61,415 nt of DNA from Euzebya sp. (GTDB lineage: Bacteria; Actinomycetota; Nitriliruptoria; Euzebyales; Euzebyaceae). Positions 18,753 to 28,212 of the stretch are shown here, in pieces. The DNA is taken from the NCBI RefSeq assembly GCF_964222135.1, contig NZ_CAXQBR010000097.1:1-61415 (forward strand). Direction: 5' to 3'. How positions within the stretch are numbered: the stretch's first letter is position 1; every line of letters begins with the position of its first letter. The notes beneath the pieces are model-generated. The model made no database searches. It saw only the letters and a program-made list of their open reading frames with translations, and was not told the origin of the DNA. Position numbers and translations under genes: made by a program.

Positions 18753-19283
18753 TCACCAGGGCAGCTCCTGGGTCGCCTTCAGGATCACGTCGTAGGCCAC
18801 GTCGTGGTCCTCGCCGTCGGCATCGGTCAGGACCGCGGACGTGGGACCGGCACCGGTGACGGTGCCCACCACCTCGCGGGTGGTGTCCTCCCCGGTCCGC
18901 AGGATGGCCTTGACGACCCGCCCCTCGACCCGGTCGAAGGACCGCTGGTCGGTGAGGGGCCAGTCGGTCCCCGGCGACGTCACCTCGAGGGTGTAGCGGC
19001 CGGCGATCGGGTCCTCGTCGTCGAGGGCGCGGCCGAGCTCGCGGGACAGGTCCTGGCAGGTCGCCAGGTCGACCCCGCCCTTCCGGTCGACGACGACGCG
19101 GACCCGCGTGCGGGATCCGCCGCCCTTGACCGCGACATCGACGAGGTCGAGTCCGCGCCCCTCCACCAGCGGGCGCACGAGGTGGTCGACGGTGTCGCTC
19201 GGGTCCGCGCCCGAGGACACCACTGGCCCGGAGGGCGCGGGTCCGGGGGTCTGGGGGCCCAAGCCCCCAGGGTGGCTGGCCAT
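18753..19283 (-). CDS. rimP: ribosome maturation factor RimP
   Basis: A 176-residue RimP, needed for 30S subunit maturation. After a non-conserved Gly/Pro-rich lead of about 28 residues, the alpha/beta domain shows VRPLVEGRGLDLVDVAVKGG, VVVDRKGGVDLATCQDLSRELG and YTLEVTSPGTDWPL, followed by the SH3-like C-terminal domain. ATG 19283 has GGGAGCGAG directly upstream; the longer frame above it is not conserved-looking. First gene of the rimP-nusA-infB operon. Confidence 0.94.
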   Translation of the reverse strand: MASHPGGLGPQTPGPAPSGPVVSSGADPSDTVDHLVRPLVEGRGLDLVDVAVKGGGSRTRVRVVVDRKGGVDLATCQDLSRELGRALDDEDPIAGRYTLEVTSPGTDWPLTDQRSFDRVEGRVVKAILRTGEDTTREVVGTVTGAGPTSAVLTDADGEDHDVAYDVILKATQELPW

Positions 19284-19469
19284 CTCGCTCCCTTCCGGTG
19301 TGTCGGTGCCTGAAATGGAAGAAGCGGGCGGCAATCGCCCACTTCGCATCGCACCCGGTCGGTTGTCAGCCTGTCAGTTGTCAAGCCACCCAGCCGCCGG
19401 GGCGGCTAGCAACCCGACACAGTAGCAGGGTCCCCGGACGTCGCCCAGAGGTGGGCAGTCGGGGGCGGG
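19284..19469 (-). promoter_or_regulatory. promoter region of the rimP-nusA-infB operon
   Basis: A perfect TTGACA is present on the minus strand (19379-19384), within a short run of TGACA direct repeats, but no good -10 stands 16-18 bases after it. A TACTGT box lies further upstream near 19423. A small stem AGCCGCC/GGCGGCT (19392-19407) may terminate transcription coming from the IMPase gene. The true start cannot be fixed by eye. Confidence 0.35.
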
Positions 19470-20291
19470 TCAACCGCCGGGCAGCGCCCCCGCGTCGGCC
19501 AGCACCGCGCGGATCGCGTCGTGGACCGCCGGCGGGCTGGCCACGAACGCATCGTCGGGACCGGTCGACGGGGCCCCGTCCGGGGTGGTGATCCGCACCC
19601 CGGCCTCGGCGGCGATCAGCAGGCCGGCGGCGACGTCCCACTTGCTCATGCCGCCGCCGATCGTCGCGTCGATGCGGCCCATGGCGACCGAGGTGAGGTC
19701 GGCCACGCTGCAGCCCTGCATGCGGGTGCCGAGCGCCGTCGCGGCCAGCGCCAGCGCACCCTGGGCGATGGCCGGGCCCCACGAGCCGCGATCCCCGGCG
19801 AGGGCGTAGGTGATGAGGGTCCGGTCCAGCCGGTCGACGTCCGAGCAGCGGATCGGCACGCCGTTGCGCCACGCCCCGTGCCCGCGGGCGGCGGTGAACA
19901 CCTCACCGGTGACGGGGAGGACGACCACGCCGGCGAGGAGGGTGTCGTCGGCGTCGGCCAGCCCCATCGAGATGCCCCAGAGCGGCAGGCGCTTGAGGAA
20001 GTTCGTCGTGCCGTCGATCGGGTCGACGTACCAGCACCGCGCGCCGTCGCGGGCCGTGCCGTCGACGTCGGTCCCCTCCTCCCCCACCACGTCGTCGGCG
20101 GCGAACGCGTCGTGGAGCCGCCCGACGATCAGCTGCTCGACGGCTCGGTCGGCGTCGCTGACCAGGTCGGTGGCCGAGGACTTCTCGACCCACTCGACGT
20201 CGCGGTGGAACCACGCGAGCGCCTCGGAGGCCGCCGCGGCGGCGATCTCGGTGGCGGTGGCGAGGTCCGCGAGCAGCCCCTCGCCGGTCAC
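19470..20291 (-). CDS. inositol monophosphatase family protein
   Basis: A 273-residue member of the Mg2+-dependent, Li+-sensitive phosphatase family. The metal-binding motifs [22 protein letters not shown] and [14 protein letters not shown] are intact. Substrates in the family include inositol-1-phosphate, fructose-1,6-bisphosphate, histidinol phosphate and pAp, so the exact one is open. The GTG start overlaps the ispG stop by 4 bases (GTGA), which indicates coupling to isoprenoid synthesis genes by position, though not necessarily by function. Confidence 0.92.
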   Translation of the reverse strand: MTGEGLLADLATATEIAAAAASEALAWFHRDVEWVEKSSATDLVSDADRAVEQLIVGRLHDAFAADDVVGEEGTDVDGTARDGARCWYVDPIDGTTNFLKRLPLWGISMGLADADDTLLAGVVVLPVTGEVFTAARGHGAWRNGVPIRCSDVDRLDRTLITYALAGDRGSWGPAIAQGALALAATALGTRMQGCSVADLTSVAMGRIDATIGGGMSKWDVAAGLLIAAEAGVRITTPDGAPSTGPDDAFVASPPAVHDAIRAVLADAGALPGG

Positions 20292-21457
20292 GCGATGACG
20301 GCGGGGTCGCCCTCGCCGCGCTCGGCCCGGATCTCGTCGGCCATCTCGGTGGCGAAGTGGACGAGCGTCTCGACGATGTCGTCCTCGGCGACGGTGAACA
20401 GCACCTCGCCCTTCTTCAGGATCTGCCCCTTGCCCTTGCCGGCGGCGACGCCGAGGTCGGCCTCCCGCGCCTCGCCCGGCCCGTTCACGACGCACCCCAT
20501 CACCGCGACGCGGAGCGGGACGTCGATGCCCTCGAGCCCCTTCTGCACGTTCTCGGCGAGGGTGTAGACGTCGACCTCGGCCCGGCCGCAGGAGGGGCAG
20601 GACACGACGTCGAGCCCGCGCTCGCGCAGGTGGAGGGACTCGAGGATGCCGATGCCGGCCTTGACCTCCTCGACCGGGTCGGCGGAGAGGGACACGCGGA
20701 TGGTGTCCCCGATCCCCTCCGCCAGGAGGGTGCCGATCCCGACGGCGGACTTTAGCGTGCCGGTGCCCTTGGGGCCGGCCTCGGTGACGCCGAGGTGGAG
20801 GGGGTGGTCGGTCTGGTCGGCCAGCAGCCGGTACGTCTGGATCATCACCCACGGATCGGAGTGCTTGACGCTGATCGCGATGTCGCCGAACCCGACGTCG
20901 TGGAGGATCGCGACCTCGTCCATCGCGGACTCGACCAGCGCCTCGGGGGTCACGCCGCCGTGCTTGACGAGCAGCCGCTTCTCGAGCGACCCGCCGTTGA
21001 CGCCGATGCGGATCGGGATGCCGCGCTCCCTGGCCGCGTCGCCGATCACCTTCACCTTCGAGGTGTCCCCGGCCTTGTGGATGTTCCCGGGGTTGATGCG
21101 GACCTTCGCGACGCCCGCGTCGATCGCGGCCATCGCGTACTTCCACTGGAAGTGGATGTCGCTGACGACCGGCACGGTCGACTTGGCCGCGATGGCGGCC
21201 AGGGCGTCGGCGTCCTCCTGCCGCGGGACCGCGACGCGGACGATGTCGACGCCGGCGGCGTTCAACGCCGCGATCTGCTGGAGGGTGGCGTTGACGTCGT
21301 GGGTCTGCGTCGTCGTCATCGACTGCACGCTGACCGGCGCGCCACCGCCGACGGCCACGCCGCCGACGTCGATCTGCCGCGTCTCGCGGCGTGCCGGCGG
21401 CTGGTGGTGGGCAGCCTGCTGCGGGGTGGTGGGCAGGACGGGGAGGGACTTCGCCAT
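20288..21457 (-). CDS. ispG: 4-hydroxy-3-methylbut-2-enyl diphosphate synthase (flavodoxin)
   Basis: A 389-residue IspG, the iron-sulfur enzyme that reductively converts MEcPP to HMBPP in the MEP pathway. It contains [24 protein letters not shown], and the cluster ligands in CPSCGR and later CVVNGPGEA with a distal Glu. ATG 21457 was chosen because the extension upstream is not conserved-looking. Dxr, another MEP enzyme, is encoded 2 kb away at 23441, with the rseP gene between, which is the standard dxr-rseP-ispG order interrupted by one unknown gene. Confidence 0.96.
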   Translation of the reverse strand: MAKSLPVLPTTPQQAAHHQPPARRETRQIDVGGVAVGGGAPVSVQSMTTTQTHDVNATLQQIAALNAAGVDIVRVAVPRQEDADALAAIAAKSTVPVVSDIHFQWKYAMAAIDAGVAKVRINPGNIHKAGDTSKVKVIGDAARERGIPIRIGVNGGSLEKRLLVKHGGVTPEALVESAMDEVAILHDVGFGDIAISVKHSDPWVMIQTYRLLADQTDHPLHLGVTEAGPKGTGTLKSAVGIGTLLAEGIGDTIRVSLSADPVEEVKAGIGILESLHLRERGLDVVSCPSCGRAEVDVYTLAENVQKGLEGIDVPLRVAVMGCVVNGPGEAREADLGVAAGKGKGQILKKGEVLFTVAEDDIVETLVHFATEMADEIRAERGEGDPAVIA

Positions 21458-21506
21458 GGTGCTCCCACGGTACCCAGGCCCGCAGGCGGCCGACCCCGCA
21501 AGCGGG

Positions 21507-21515
21507 TTGTCCACA
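21507..21515 (+). promoter_or_regulatory. DnaA-box-like 9-mer
   Basis: TTGTCCACA matches the actinobacterial DnaA-box consensus exactly. It lies alone in the 110-base interval between ispG and the unknown plus-strand gene, so it could titrate DnaA or regulate a neighbour, but is not an origin. Confidence 0.35.
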
Positions 21516-21567
21516 GCTCTCGGACATCGGTCCGCGCGGGGCGGACCGGATCGGTCAAGGTCGGGCC

Positions 21568-22248
21568 ATGCGCGAACCCGACAGCACCGCCACGACCTGG
21601 GCGTCACAGACCCGCCTGCTCATCGACCTGGCCATCACCGACCTCGAGGCCGGCACCGGCGTGCGGCCGTCCCTGGTCGCCTTCTCCGGCGACGACCCCC
21701 TCGTCCTCGCCACCCTCCGCCCCTTCGACCACGGCGCCCACCTGGACGCGGTCATCGAGGTGGGGGCGCTGGTGGCGGGGTTGGGCGCGGACCGCGTCGC
21801 CATGTCCCTCTCCGGTCGGGCGTGGTCGCTCGACGACCCGATCCCACCGGTCCTCGGACCCGGCGCGGACCTCCGCCAGCGGGTCATCGTCGTGCACCGG
21901 GCGGAGGCGTCGTCCGACGATGACGCCGACGCGTCGGTCCTGACGACGATCGTGCCCTACGACATCGACGCCGACGACGTCGTGACGACCGGCCCGGCGT
22001 TCAGCGACGAGGGCGGGGAGGGGCCGCTGACCCGCGCGCTGGCCGTCGTGGTGGACCACGGGCGGGCGGTCGCCGCCGGGGCCCGCGAGCGCGGGCTCGA
22101 CGCCGAGGACGTCGGCCGGCAGGTCCTGCGGTGCGAGTCCCTCGGCCACCGCCTGTCCTGGGCCGCCGGCCAGATGGCCTTCGTCGAGCACGCCCGGCTG
22201 CTGCCCCTCGGCGACTGCTGGCCGGGGGGCGGGGCCGCTACTGGATGA
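21568..22248 (+). CDS. conserved-looking protein of unknown function
   Basis: A 226-residue soluble protein, Asp/Ala/Val-rich, with no signal peptide and no membrane segment. It looks like two alpha/beta units: residues 10-100 contain [18 protein letters not shown] and [23 protein letters not shown], residues 100-226 contain VIVVHRAE and [13 protein letters not shown] do not recognise a family. Codon use matches neighbours, so it is not obviously transferred. Its 3' end overlaps the converging rseP gene by 11 bases. A short dyad GGTCCGC/GCGGACC precedes it. Confidence 0.7.
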   Translation: MREPDSTATTWASQTRLLIDLAITDLEAGTGVRPSLVAFSGDDPLVLATLRPFDHGAHLDAVIEVGALVAGLGADRVAMSLSGRAWSLDDPIPPVLGPGADLRQRVIVVHRAEASSDDDADASVLTTIVPYDIDADDVVTTGPAFSDEGGEGPLTRALAVVVDHGRAVAAGARERGLDAEDVGRQVLRCESLGHRLSWAAGQMAFVEHARLLPLGDCWPGGGAATG

Positions 22249-23392
22249 TCTCCGACGCCGGGCTGGTGATGTCGAGGTAGAGCGCGGTGCCGCTCAGCAC
22301 GATGAAGAACGCGAGCACCAGCAGCGCGATCGGGGTGACCACGTTCGGGTTCAGGTGGAACCTCGGGCGGCGCGGCGCGTCCTTCGGCGCCCGCAGCCGG
22401 CGGACGCCGTTCACGGTCTCCTCGACGAGCATGATCGCGACGTGCCCGCCGTCGAGGGGTGGGAGCGGCAGCATGTTCAGCAGGCCGAGCACGATGTTGA
22501 GCTGCGCGAGGACGCCGAAGACGACGAGCAGCTCGCCCTGCTGGCCCAGCTCGTTGGTGATCTGCGCGGCGCCGACCAGGCTGGTGATGGAGTTCTCGTC
22601 CCGCGGGCCGTCGTCGTCGACCGACGCGAAGAAGTCGGCGAGCCCGGTGGGGCTGAACACCTGGGTCAGACCCGACACGGTCTGGCCGGTGACCCGCCAG
22701 ATCGACCGGTTGCCGGTGAAGGTCTCGTCCACGGCCCCGGTGAAGCCGAGCCCCCGGTTCTCCGCCTCGGGCGCGACGCCGAGGAAGCCGATCTCCTCGC
22801 CGTCGTCGGGGTGGGCCGACGCGAGCGTCGCCGGCACCTCGAGGGTCTCACCGCCGCGCTCCACGGTCAGGACCACGTCCTCGCCGGGGGCCTCGCGGAC
22901 CAGCGCGGACACCTCGTCGAAGGATCCCGTCGAGGTGCCGTCCACCGCGACGATCCGGTCCCCCGCCGCGAGCTCGGCCGCCGCGGCGGGGCTGTCCTCG
23001 CTGACCGCCGCGATGACGTTCGTCGCGACGGGGTCGCCGATGAACCAGAACGCGCCGAGCAGCAGGAGGACCGCCAGGACGAAGTGGGTGGCCGACCCGG
23101 CGACCAGCACGATGAACCGCTTCCACGGGGCCTGCTGGTAGAACAGCGCGCCGTCGTGGGCCGGGTCGACCTCCTCGTACGGGGTCATCCCGGTGATCTT
23201 CACGTAGCCGCCTGCGGGGATGCCCTTCACGCCGTACTCGGTCTCGCCGCGGCGGGTCGACCAGATGCGCGGCCCGAACCCGACGAAGAACTCCGTCACC
23301 CGCATCCCGAAGGCCTTCGCGGTGATGAAGTGGCCGAACTCGTGGACCATGATCGCGAAGGCGATCACGGCGATGAACAGCACTACGAACAA
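22238..23392 (-). CDS. rseP: site-2 intramembrane metalloprotease, RseP-type
   Basis: A 384-residue M50B protease. The zinc motif HEFGH occupies residues 17-21 inside the first membrane segment. A PDZ domain follows (around VSEDSPAAAAELAAGDRIVAVDG), then the distal catalytic segment LNMLPLPPLDGGH, and a final hydrophobic segment. In other actinobacteria such as Mycobacterium (Rip1) this enzyme cleaves anti-sigma factors and signal peptides. It stands between dxr and ispG, the conserved order. Confidence 0.95.
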   Translation of the reverse strand: MFVVLFIAVIAFAIMVHEFGHFITAKAFGMRVTEFFVGFGPRIWSTRRGETEYGVKGIPAGGYVKITGMTPYEEVDPAHDGALFYQQAPWKRFIVLVAGSATHFVLAVLLLLGAFWFIGDPVATNVIAAVSEDSPAAAAELAAGDRIVAVDGTSTGSFDEVSALVREAPGEDVVLTVERGGETLEVPATLASAHPDDGEEIGFLGVAPEAENRGLGFTGAVDETFTGNRSIWRVTGQTVSGLTQVFSPTGLADFFASVDDDGPRDENSITSLVGAAQITNELGQQGELLVVFGVLAQLNIVLGLLNMLPLPPLDGGHVAIMLVEETVNGVRRLRAPKDAPRRPRFHLNPNVVTPIALLVLAFFIVLSGTALYLDITSPASEIIQ

Positions 23393-23440
23393 CGGGGGGC
23401 TCCTCGCGGTGCGGCCGCGGTCAGGTCACGGGGCGCGAGC

Positions 23441-24583
23441 TCACCCGGCGCGGGCGATGTGCCGGCGCGCGTCCCGGCGGGCGTCGGCCTCGGCGGCCAG
23501 GACCTGCTCGAGGCTCTCGACGGGCTGTGCCTCATGTCGTCCCAAGGTTGCCGCGACGACGTCGGCGATGCCGAGGAAACCCAGCCGCCGGTCGAGGAAC
23601 GCGGCGACGGCCTCCTCGTTGGCCGCGTTGTACGCCGCGGGCGCCGTCCCGCCGGCCCGGCCGGCCTGGACCGCCAGGCGGACCATCGGGAAGGTGTCGT
23701 GGTCGAGGGGCTCGAAGGTGAGGGACTGCGCGGTGGTCCAGTCCATGCGCGCCGGGGCGTGGCCGAGGCGGTCCGGCCAGCTCAGCGCCAGCTGGATCGG
23801 CAGGCGCATGTCCGGCGGGCTGAGCTTCGCGATCGTCGCCCCGTCGACGAACTCCACCATCGAGTGGACGATCGACTGGGGGTGGACCACCACCTCGATC
23901 CGGTCGTACGGGACCTCGAAGAGCAGGTGGGCCTCGATGACCTCGAGCGCCTTGTTCGCGAGGCTGGCCGAGTTGATCGTGATCAGCGGGCCCATGTCCC
24001 AGGTCGGGTGGTCGAGGGCCTCGTCGACGGTGACCGCGCCCAGCTCGGCGCGGGTGCGTCCGCGGAAGGGGCCGCCTGAGGCGGTGATCACCAGGCGGGC
24101 GACCTCCTCGGCGCGGCCGCCGCGGAGGCACTGGGCGAGCGCGGAGTGCTCGGAGTCGACCGGGACGATCTGGTCGCGGTCGGCCGCGGTGGCGCGGACC
24201 AGGTCCCCGCCGACGATCAGCGACTCCTTGTTCGCGAGCGCCAGCCGGCTGCCGGCGGCGAGGGCGGCGAGGGTCGGTCGGAGCCCCTGGCTGCCGTCCA
24301 CGCCGTTGACGACGATGTCGGCGCCGCAGCCCGCCACGGCGGTGGCCGCCCCCTCGCCGTCGACGACCTCCACGTCCGGGAGCGCCTCCCGCACCACCCG
24401 CGCCGCGTCGGCGTCGGCGACGCCGACCAGCGCCGCGCCGGTGGCGCGGGCCTGGGCGATGACCTCCTCGCTGCGCCCGCAGGCGAGCGCGATCACCCGG
24501 AACCGGTCGGGGTGCCGGGCGACGACGTCGAGGGTCTGGGTGCCGATCGATCCGGTCGACCCGACGACCGCGACGGTCCTCAC
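23441..24583 (-). CDS. dxr: 1-deoxy-D-xylulose 5-phosphate reductoisomerase
   Basis: A 380-residue Dxr, which converts DXP to MEP using NADPH, the first committed step of the MEP pathway. The NADPH-binding VVGSTGSIGTQTL opens the protein; LANKESLIVGG, VPVDSEHSA, TASGGPFRG and VVVHPQSIVHSMVEF are the expected active-site segments. The GTG start at 24583 overlaps the rlmN stop (GTGA). The same frame is open far upstream but only inside rlmN. Confidence 0.96.
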   Translation of the reverse strand: MRTVAVVGSTGSIGTQTLDVVARHPDRFRVIALACGRSEEVIAQARATGAALVGVADADAARVVREALPDVEVVDGEGAATAVAGCGADIVVNGVDGSQGLRPTLAALAAGSRLALANKESLIVGGDLVRATAADRDQIVPVDSEHSALAQCLRGGRAEEVARLVITASGGPFRGRTRAELGAVTVDEALDHPTWDMGPLITINSASLANKALEVIEAHLLFEVPYDRIEVVVHPQSIVHSMVEFVDGATIAKLSPPDMRLPIQLALSWPDRLGHAPARMDWTTAQSLTFEPLDHDTFPMVRLAVQAGRAGGTAPAAYNAANEEAVAAFLDRRLGFLGIADVVAATLGRHEAQPVESLEQVLAAEADARRDARRHIARAG

Positions 24584-25764
24584 GAGGTGCGGCCGCTGAT
24601 CCGCTCGGCGGCGCCCACCGCCACGGGCAGCGTGCGGCCGCTGGCTGCGGTGTAGTTGGCGTAGAGCTGGCCGCAGGCCGCGTCGATCTCGTCGCCCCGG
24701 TTGGCCCGGATGGTGGTGGAGATCCCCGCCGTGCCGAGCACGTCGGCGAAGGCCTGCTGCGCGGCGATCGGCGGGGCGTGCCACGGCACCGCCGGCGTCG
24801 GGTTCATCGGGATCAGGTTGACGTGGGACGCCCCGGCGGGCATGTGCCGGGTCAGCAGGTCCCGCAGCGTCGCCGCCTGCGCGGTGGAGGTGTTGACGCC
24901 GTCGATCATCACGTACTCGAAGGTGACGCGGCGTCCGGTCGCCTCGAGGTAGTCCCGCGTAGCCGCGAGGAGCTCGGCGAGGGGGTGGGTCCGGTTGATC
25001 GGGACCAGGTCGTCGCGGAGGTCGTCGTCGGGGGCGTGCAGGCTGACCGCCAGGGTGATCGGCAGGTCCAGGGCCTGGAGGCGGCGGATGCCGGGCACCA
25101 GCCCGACGGTGGAGACGGTGATCGACCGGGCCGACAGCCCGAAGGGCCCGTGCAGCCACCGGACCGCCTCGAGGGTCACGTCGAGGTTGGCGAGCGGCTC
25201 CCCCATGCCCATGAACACGACGTTGGTGACGTGGTCGGGCGCGCCGTCCGGCAGCGGCGTCCCGCCGTCGGCGCCGAGCTCGCCGGCCAGCAGGCGCTGC
25301 ATCACCGTGACCTGCCGGACTGTCTCCCCGACGGTGAGCTGGCGCCGGAAGCCGATCTGCCCGGTGGCGCAGAACGGGCAGCCCATCGCACAGCCCGCCT
25401 GGGTCGAGATGCACACCGTCGCCCGCCCGCTGGGCGGGGTGGAGTCGGCCCCGGCGAGGCGCTCGGAGGACGGCGGGTACAGCATGAGGACGCTCTCGAC
25501 GGCCTCGGCCCGATCCCCCGAGCCGCAGGACAGGAGGACCTTGCGGGTCAGGCCGCCATCGGCCTCAGAGACCTGCAGGATGCGCGGCGGGTCGTCCATC
25601 GCCGCGCCGAGCCGCTCCCGCAACGCCGTCGGCAGGTTCGTCATCGCCTGGGGGTCGTCGACGCCCTTGGCGAGCCAGGCGGCGACCTGGTCGCGGCGGT
25701 ACCGCGGCTGGTCGCCGAGGAGGGCGTCGAGCCCGCCCGCGGTGTAGGGGTCGGCAGCGGTCAT
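24580..25764 (-). CDS. rlmN: 23S rRNA (adenine-C2)-methyltransferase, radical SAM
   Basis: A 394-residue RlmN. It methylates A2503 in 23S rRNA and also A37 in some tRNAs. The radical-SAM CxxxCxxC motif is Cys125-Cys129-Cys132 in GCAMGCPFCATG. Further family motifs are VVFMGMGEPLANLD, SVSLHAPDDDLRD, and a Cys near the C-terminus (DAACGQLY) that completes the two-cysteine mechanism. It sits between cdsA and dxr and is tightly coupled to both. Confidence 0.96.
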   Translation of the reverse strand: MTAADPYTAGGLDALLGDQPRYRRDQVAAWLAKGVDDPQAMTNLPTALRERLGAAMDDPPRILQVSEADGGLTRKVLLSCGSGDRAEAVESVLMLYPPSSERLAGADSTPPSGRATVCISTQAGCAMGCPFCATGQIGFRRQLTVGETVRQVTVMQRLLAGELGADGGTPLPDGAPDHVTNVVFMGMGEPLANLDVTLEAVRWLHGPFGLSARSITVSTVGLVPGIRRLQALDLPITLAVSLHAPDDDLRDDLVPINRTHPLAELLAATRDYLEATGRRVTFEYVMIDGVNTSTAQAATLRDLLTRHMPAGASHVNLIPMNPTPAVPWHAPPIAAQQAFADVLGTAGISTTIRANRGDEIDAACGQLYANYTAASGRTLPVAVGAAERISGRTS

Positions 25765-25768
25765 GTGA

Positions 25769-26629
25769 TCAGATCCCGAAGGCCTGGAGGACGAGGTGGG
25801 TGGTCGGCAGCGCGAACAGCAGGCCGTCGACGCGGTCCATGACGCCGCCGTGGCCCGGGAAGATGGTGCCCAGGTCCTTCACGCCCAGATCCCGCTTGAC
25901 CATGGATTCGGCCAGGTCGCCCAGGGTGGCGGCGACGGCGACGGCGAGCGCGAGCACCACGGCGCTCACCGGCGTGACGCCGGGGACCAGCTGGGCGGTG
26001 ACGACCAGCGCCATCACGACGGTCGTGGCGAGGGCGCCGGCGAACCCCTCCCAGCTCTTGGCCGGGCTGATGCCCGGCGCCATGCGGGTGCGGCCGAAGT
26101 TGCGCCCGAAGGCGTACGCGCCGATGTCGTTGGTGATCGCGAGGCCGGCCCCGGCGAGGACGTACCAGTAGCCCTCGTCGCGGGCGAGCAGCAGCCCGAG
26201 GGAGCTCGCGAAGCCGTTGACCCACAGCAGCTGGACGGCCAGCCCGCCGATCCGGTCGACGGCCTGGCCGCGCTGGTGGGTGATCATCACCGCACCGAAC
26301 CCGGCGATCATGCCGCCGAACAGCCCCGCCACGATCGCGTCGCCGCCCCACGCCCAGCTGCCGAACAGCATCACCGGCAGGGCCGCCGCGGCCACGGCCG
26401 TCGGCGGCCGGGCTCCGGCGCGCGCGGTGGCGAACGCCTCGTCGAGCTCGTACAGCGCCACCACCAGGTTGACGGCCACGAACGTGAGGAAGACGAGGGG
26501 GTGGATCAGCAGCGACCCGATGAACGCGGTCGCGAGGGCCAGCCCGACGCCGATCGCGACGGGGAGGTTGCGCCCTCCCCGGGGCGTCGCGGCCGCCGGG
26601 ACGTCGCCGGTGGGGTCGGTCGCAGCCAT
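25769..26629 (-). CDS. cdsA: phosphatidate cytidylyltransferase
   Basis: A 286-residue integral membrane enzyme that makes CDP-diacylglycerol from phosphatidate and CTP. Eight or so hydrophobic segments are visible. The C-terminal CDS signature reads ESMVKRDLGVKDLGTIFPGH then GGVMDRVDGLL. It ends 5 bases before the rlmN start and begins 18 bases after frr, within the frr-cdsA-rlmN-dxr string. Confidence 0.95.
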   Translation of the reverse strand: MAATDPTGDVPAAATPRGGRNLPVAIGVGLALATAFIGSLLIHPLVFLTFVAVNLVVALYELDEAFATARAGARPPTAVAAAALPVMLFGSWAWGGDAIVAGLFGGMIAGFGAVMITHQRGQAVDRIGGLAVQLLWVNGFASSLGLLLARDEGYWYVLAGAGLAITNDIGAYAFGRNFGRTRMAPGISPAKSWEGFAGALATTVVMALVVTAQLVPGVTPVSAVVLALAVAVAATLGDLAESMVKRDLGVKDLGTIFPGHGGVMDRVDGLLFALPTTHLVLQAFGI

Positions 26630-26647
26630 GGCGTCCGCCGGTGGTCC

Positions 26648-27202
26648 TCAGACCTCCAGCAGGTCGGCCTCCTTCGCCTCGAGGAGCTCGTCGATGCGCT
26701 TGATCGCCGCGTCGGTGCGCTTCTGGAGGTCGTCCTCGGCCCGGCGCAGCTCGTCCTCGGAGATCTCACCCTCCTTCTCGAGGTCCTCGAGGTCGCTCTT
26801 CGCCGACCGGCGGGAGTTGCGGATCGCGATCCGCCCCTCCTCCGCCCGCTCCCGGGCGACCTTGACGAACTGCTTGCGGCGCTCCTCGGTCAGCTCGGGC
26901 AGCACGACCCGGATGACCGTGCCGTCGTTCGACGGGTTGAGGCCGAGGTCGCTCCCGATGATCGCCTTCTCGATGTCGGACATCGCGTTGCGGTCGTAGG
27001 GGTTGATGAGCAGCATCCGCGGCTCGGGGGCGGTGACGCCCGCGATCTGCTGGAGGGGGGTCGTCGAGCCGTAGTACTGCACGGGCAGGTCGGTCAGCAG
27101 GGTCGGGTTGGCCCGACCCGTGCGGATCTTCGCGAACTCCTCGCGGGTGTGGGTGACGGCGCCGTCCATGCGCTGCTCGGCGTCGTCCAGGATCTCGTCC
27201 AT
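26648..27202 (-). CDS. frr: ribosome recycling factor
   Basis: A 184-residue RRF, which together with EF-G splits post-termination ribosomes. It shows EEFAKIRTGRANPTLL, the hinge region VTAPEPRMLLINPYD, and the long coiled-coil helices of domain I (RKQFVKVARERAEEGRIAIRN). ATG 27202 is the family start; AGAGGA lies upstream. Follows pyrH. Confidence 0.96.
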   Translation of the reverse strand: MDEILDDAEQRMDGAVTHTREEFAKIRTGRANPTLLTDLPVQYYGSTTPLQQIAGVTAPEPRMLLINPYDRNAMSDIEKAIIGSDLGLNPSNDGTVIRVVLPELTEERRKQFVKVARERAEEGRIAIRNSRRSAKSDLEDLEKEGEISEDELRRAEDDLQKRTDAAIKRIDELLEAKEADLLEV

Positions 27203-27321
27203 CACGGCGGCGTCATCCTCTGCTCTGCTGGTCGATCGGGTCCCCCGGCGTCCCCGGAGGGCCACCCATCCTGCCCGTTCGGTCGGGTCGCCGTCACGTC
27301 AGCCCCTCCACGGGCCGCCGG

Positions 27322-28026
27322 TCAGCTGACGATCGTGCCGATCGGTTCGCCGGAGACGGCCCGGCGGATGTTCCCCTTGGTGAGCATGTCGAAGACGACG
27401 ATCGGGAGCCCGTTGTCCATGCACAGGCTGATGGCGGTCGCGTCCATCACCTTCAGGCCGTCCTGCAGCACGGTGATGTAGTCGAGGCGCTCGTAGCGCT
27501 TGGCGTCGGGGTTGAGCGCCGGGTCGGCGTCGTACACGCCGTCGACCTTGGTGCCCTTGAAGATCGCCTCGGCGCCGATCTCGAGGGCCCGCTGGGCGGC
27601 GGCGGTGTCCGTCGAGAAGTAGGGCGCGCCGAGGCCGGCGCCGAAGATGACGATCCGGCCCTTCTCGAGGTGGCGGATCGCCCGGCGGCGGATGTAGGGC
27701 TCGGCGAGCTCCTGCATCGCCACGGCGGACTGCACCCGCGTCGGGGTGCCCCGCTTCTCACAGGCGTCCTGCAGCGCGAGGGCGTTGATGACCGTCGCGA
27801 GCATCCCCATGTGGTCCGCTGAGGACCGGTCCATCCCCGTCGCCGACATCGAGGCGCCGCGGAGGATGTTGCCGCCGCCCACCACGACCCCGATCTGCAC
27901 CCCCATCTCGCTGACCTCGACGAGCTGGTCGGCCAGGTCCCCCACGATCGTCGGGGAGATCGACGCGGACTCGTCGGCGAACGTCTCGCCGGACAGCTTC
28001 AGCAGGACGCGGGAGTAGGCAGACAT
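27322..28026 (-). CDS. pyrH: UMP kinase
   Basis: A 234-residue UMP kinase of the amino acid kinase fold, a hexameric enzyme specific to bacteria and archaea. It has RVLLKLSGE at the N-terminus, VGGGNILRG, and [10 protein letters not shown] near the end, with [12 protein letters not shown] at the nucleotide site. It lies downstream of tsf, separated by a strong terminator and a repeat, so it may be expressed from its own promoter together with frr. Confidence 0.96.
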   Translation of the reverse strand: MSAYSRVLLKLSGETFADESASISPTIVGDLADQLVEVSEMGVQIGVVVGGGNILRGASMSATGMDRSSADHMGMLATVINALALQDACEKRGTPTRVQSAVAMQELAEPYIRRRAIRHLEKGRIVIFGAGLGAPYFSTDTAAAQRALEIGAEAIFKGTKVDGVYDADPALNPDAKRYERLDYITVLQDGLKVMDATAISLCMDNGLPIVVFDMLTKGNIRRAVSGEPIGTIVS

Positions 28027-28110
28027 CGGCGGTGACCTTCGGTGGTGGGCGCGTGGTGATCCTACGCAGACGTCGACGGGGTCGACACGACGGGGCTGGC
28101 TGGCGGGGCG

Positions 28111-28146
28111 GGCTGGCCGGGGCGGGGCTGGCCGGGGCGGGGCTGG
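28111..28146. repeat. 15-bp tandem repeat upstream of pyrH
   Basis: GGCTGGCCGGGGCGG occurs twice head to tail (28111-28125 and 28126-28140), followed by a partial third copy and preceded by a degenerate one. The array lies within the pyrH upstream region. Confidence 0.8.
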
Positions 28147-28167
28147 TAGCTCGGGGCTGGCACGACG

Positions 28168-28192
28168 ACGCCCGCCCCGTCGGGGCGGGCGT
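28168..28192 (-). terminator. terminator of the rpsB-tsf operon
   Basis: ACGCCCGCCCCG and CGGGGCGGGCGT form a perfect 12-bp inverted repeat around a single central T, starting 20 bases after the tsf stop codon. It probably separates rpsB-tsf transcription from pyrH. Confidence 0.7.
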
Positions 28193-28212
28193 GGTCTGGA
28201 CGTCCGGGGTCG

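Noticed and set aside
19470-21527. A 685-codon minus-strand frame that seems to fuse a basic region to the inositol monophosphatase
   Set aside because: Only the part after the GTG at 20291 resembles a protein; the rest is the out-of-frame shadow of ispG.
23441-25414. A 657-codon minus-strand frame that would fuse dxr to an upstream segment
   Set aside because: The upstream segment is the shadow of rlmN; dxr begins at the GTG at 24583 with the NADPH-binding motif.
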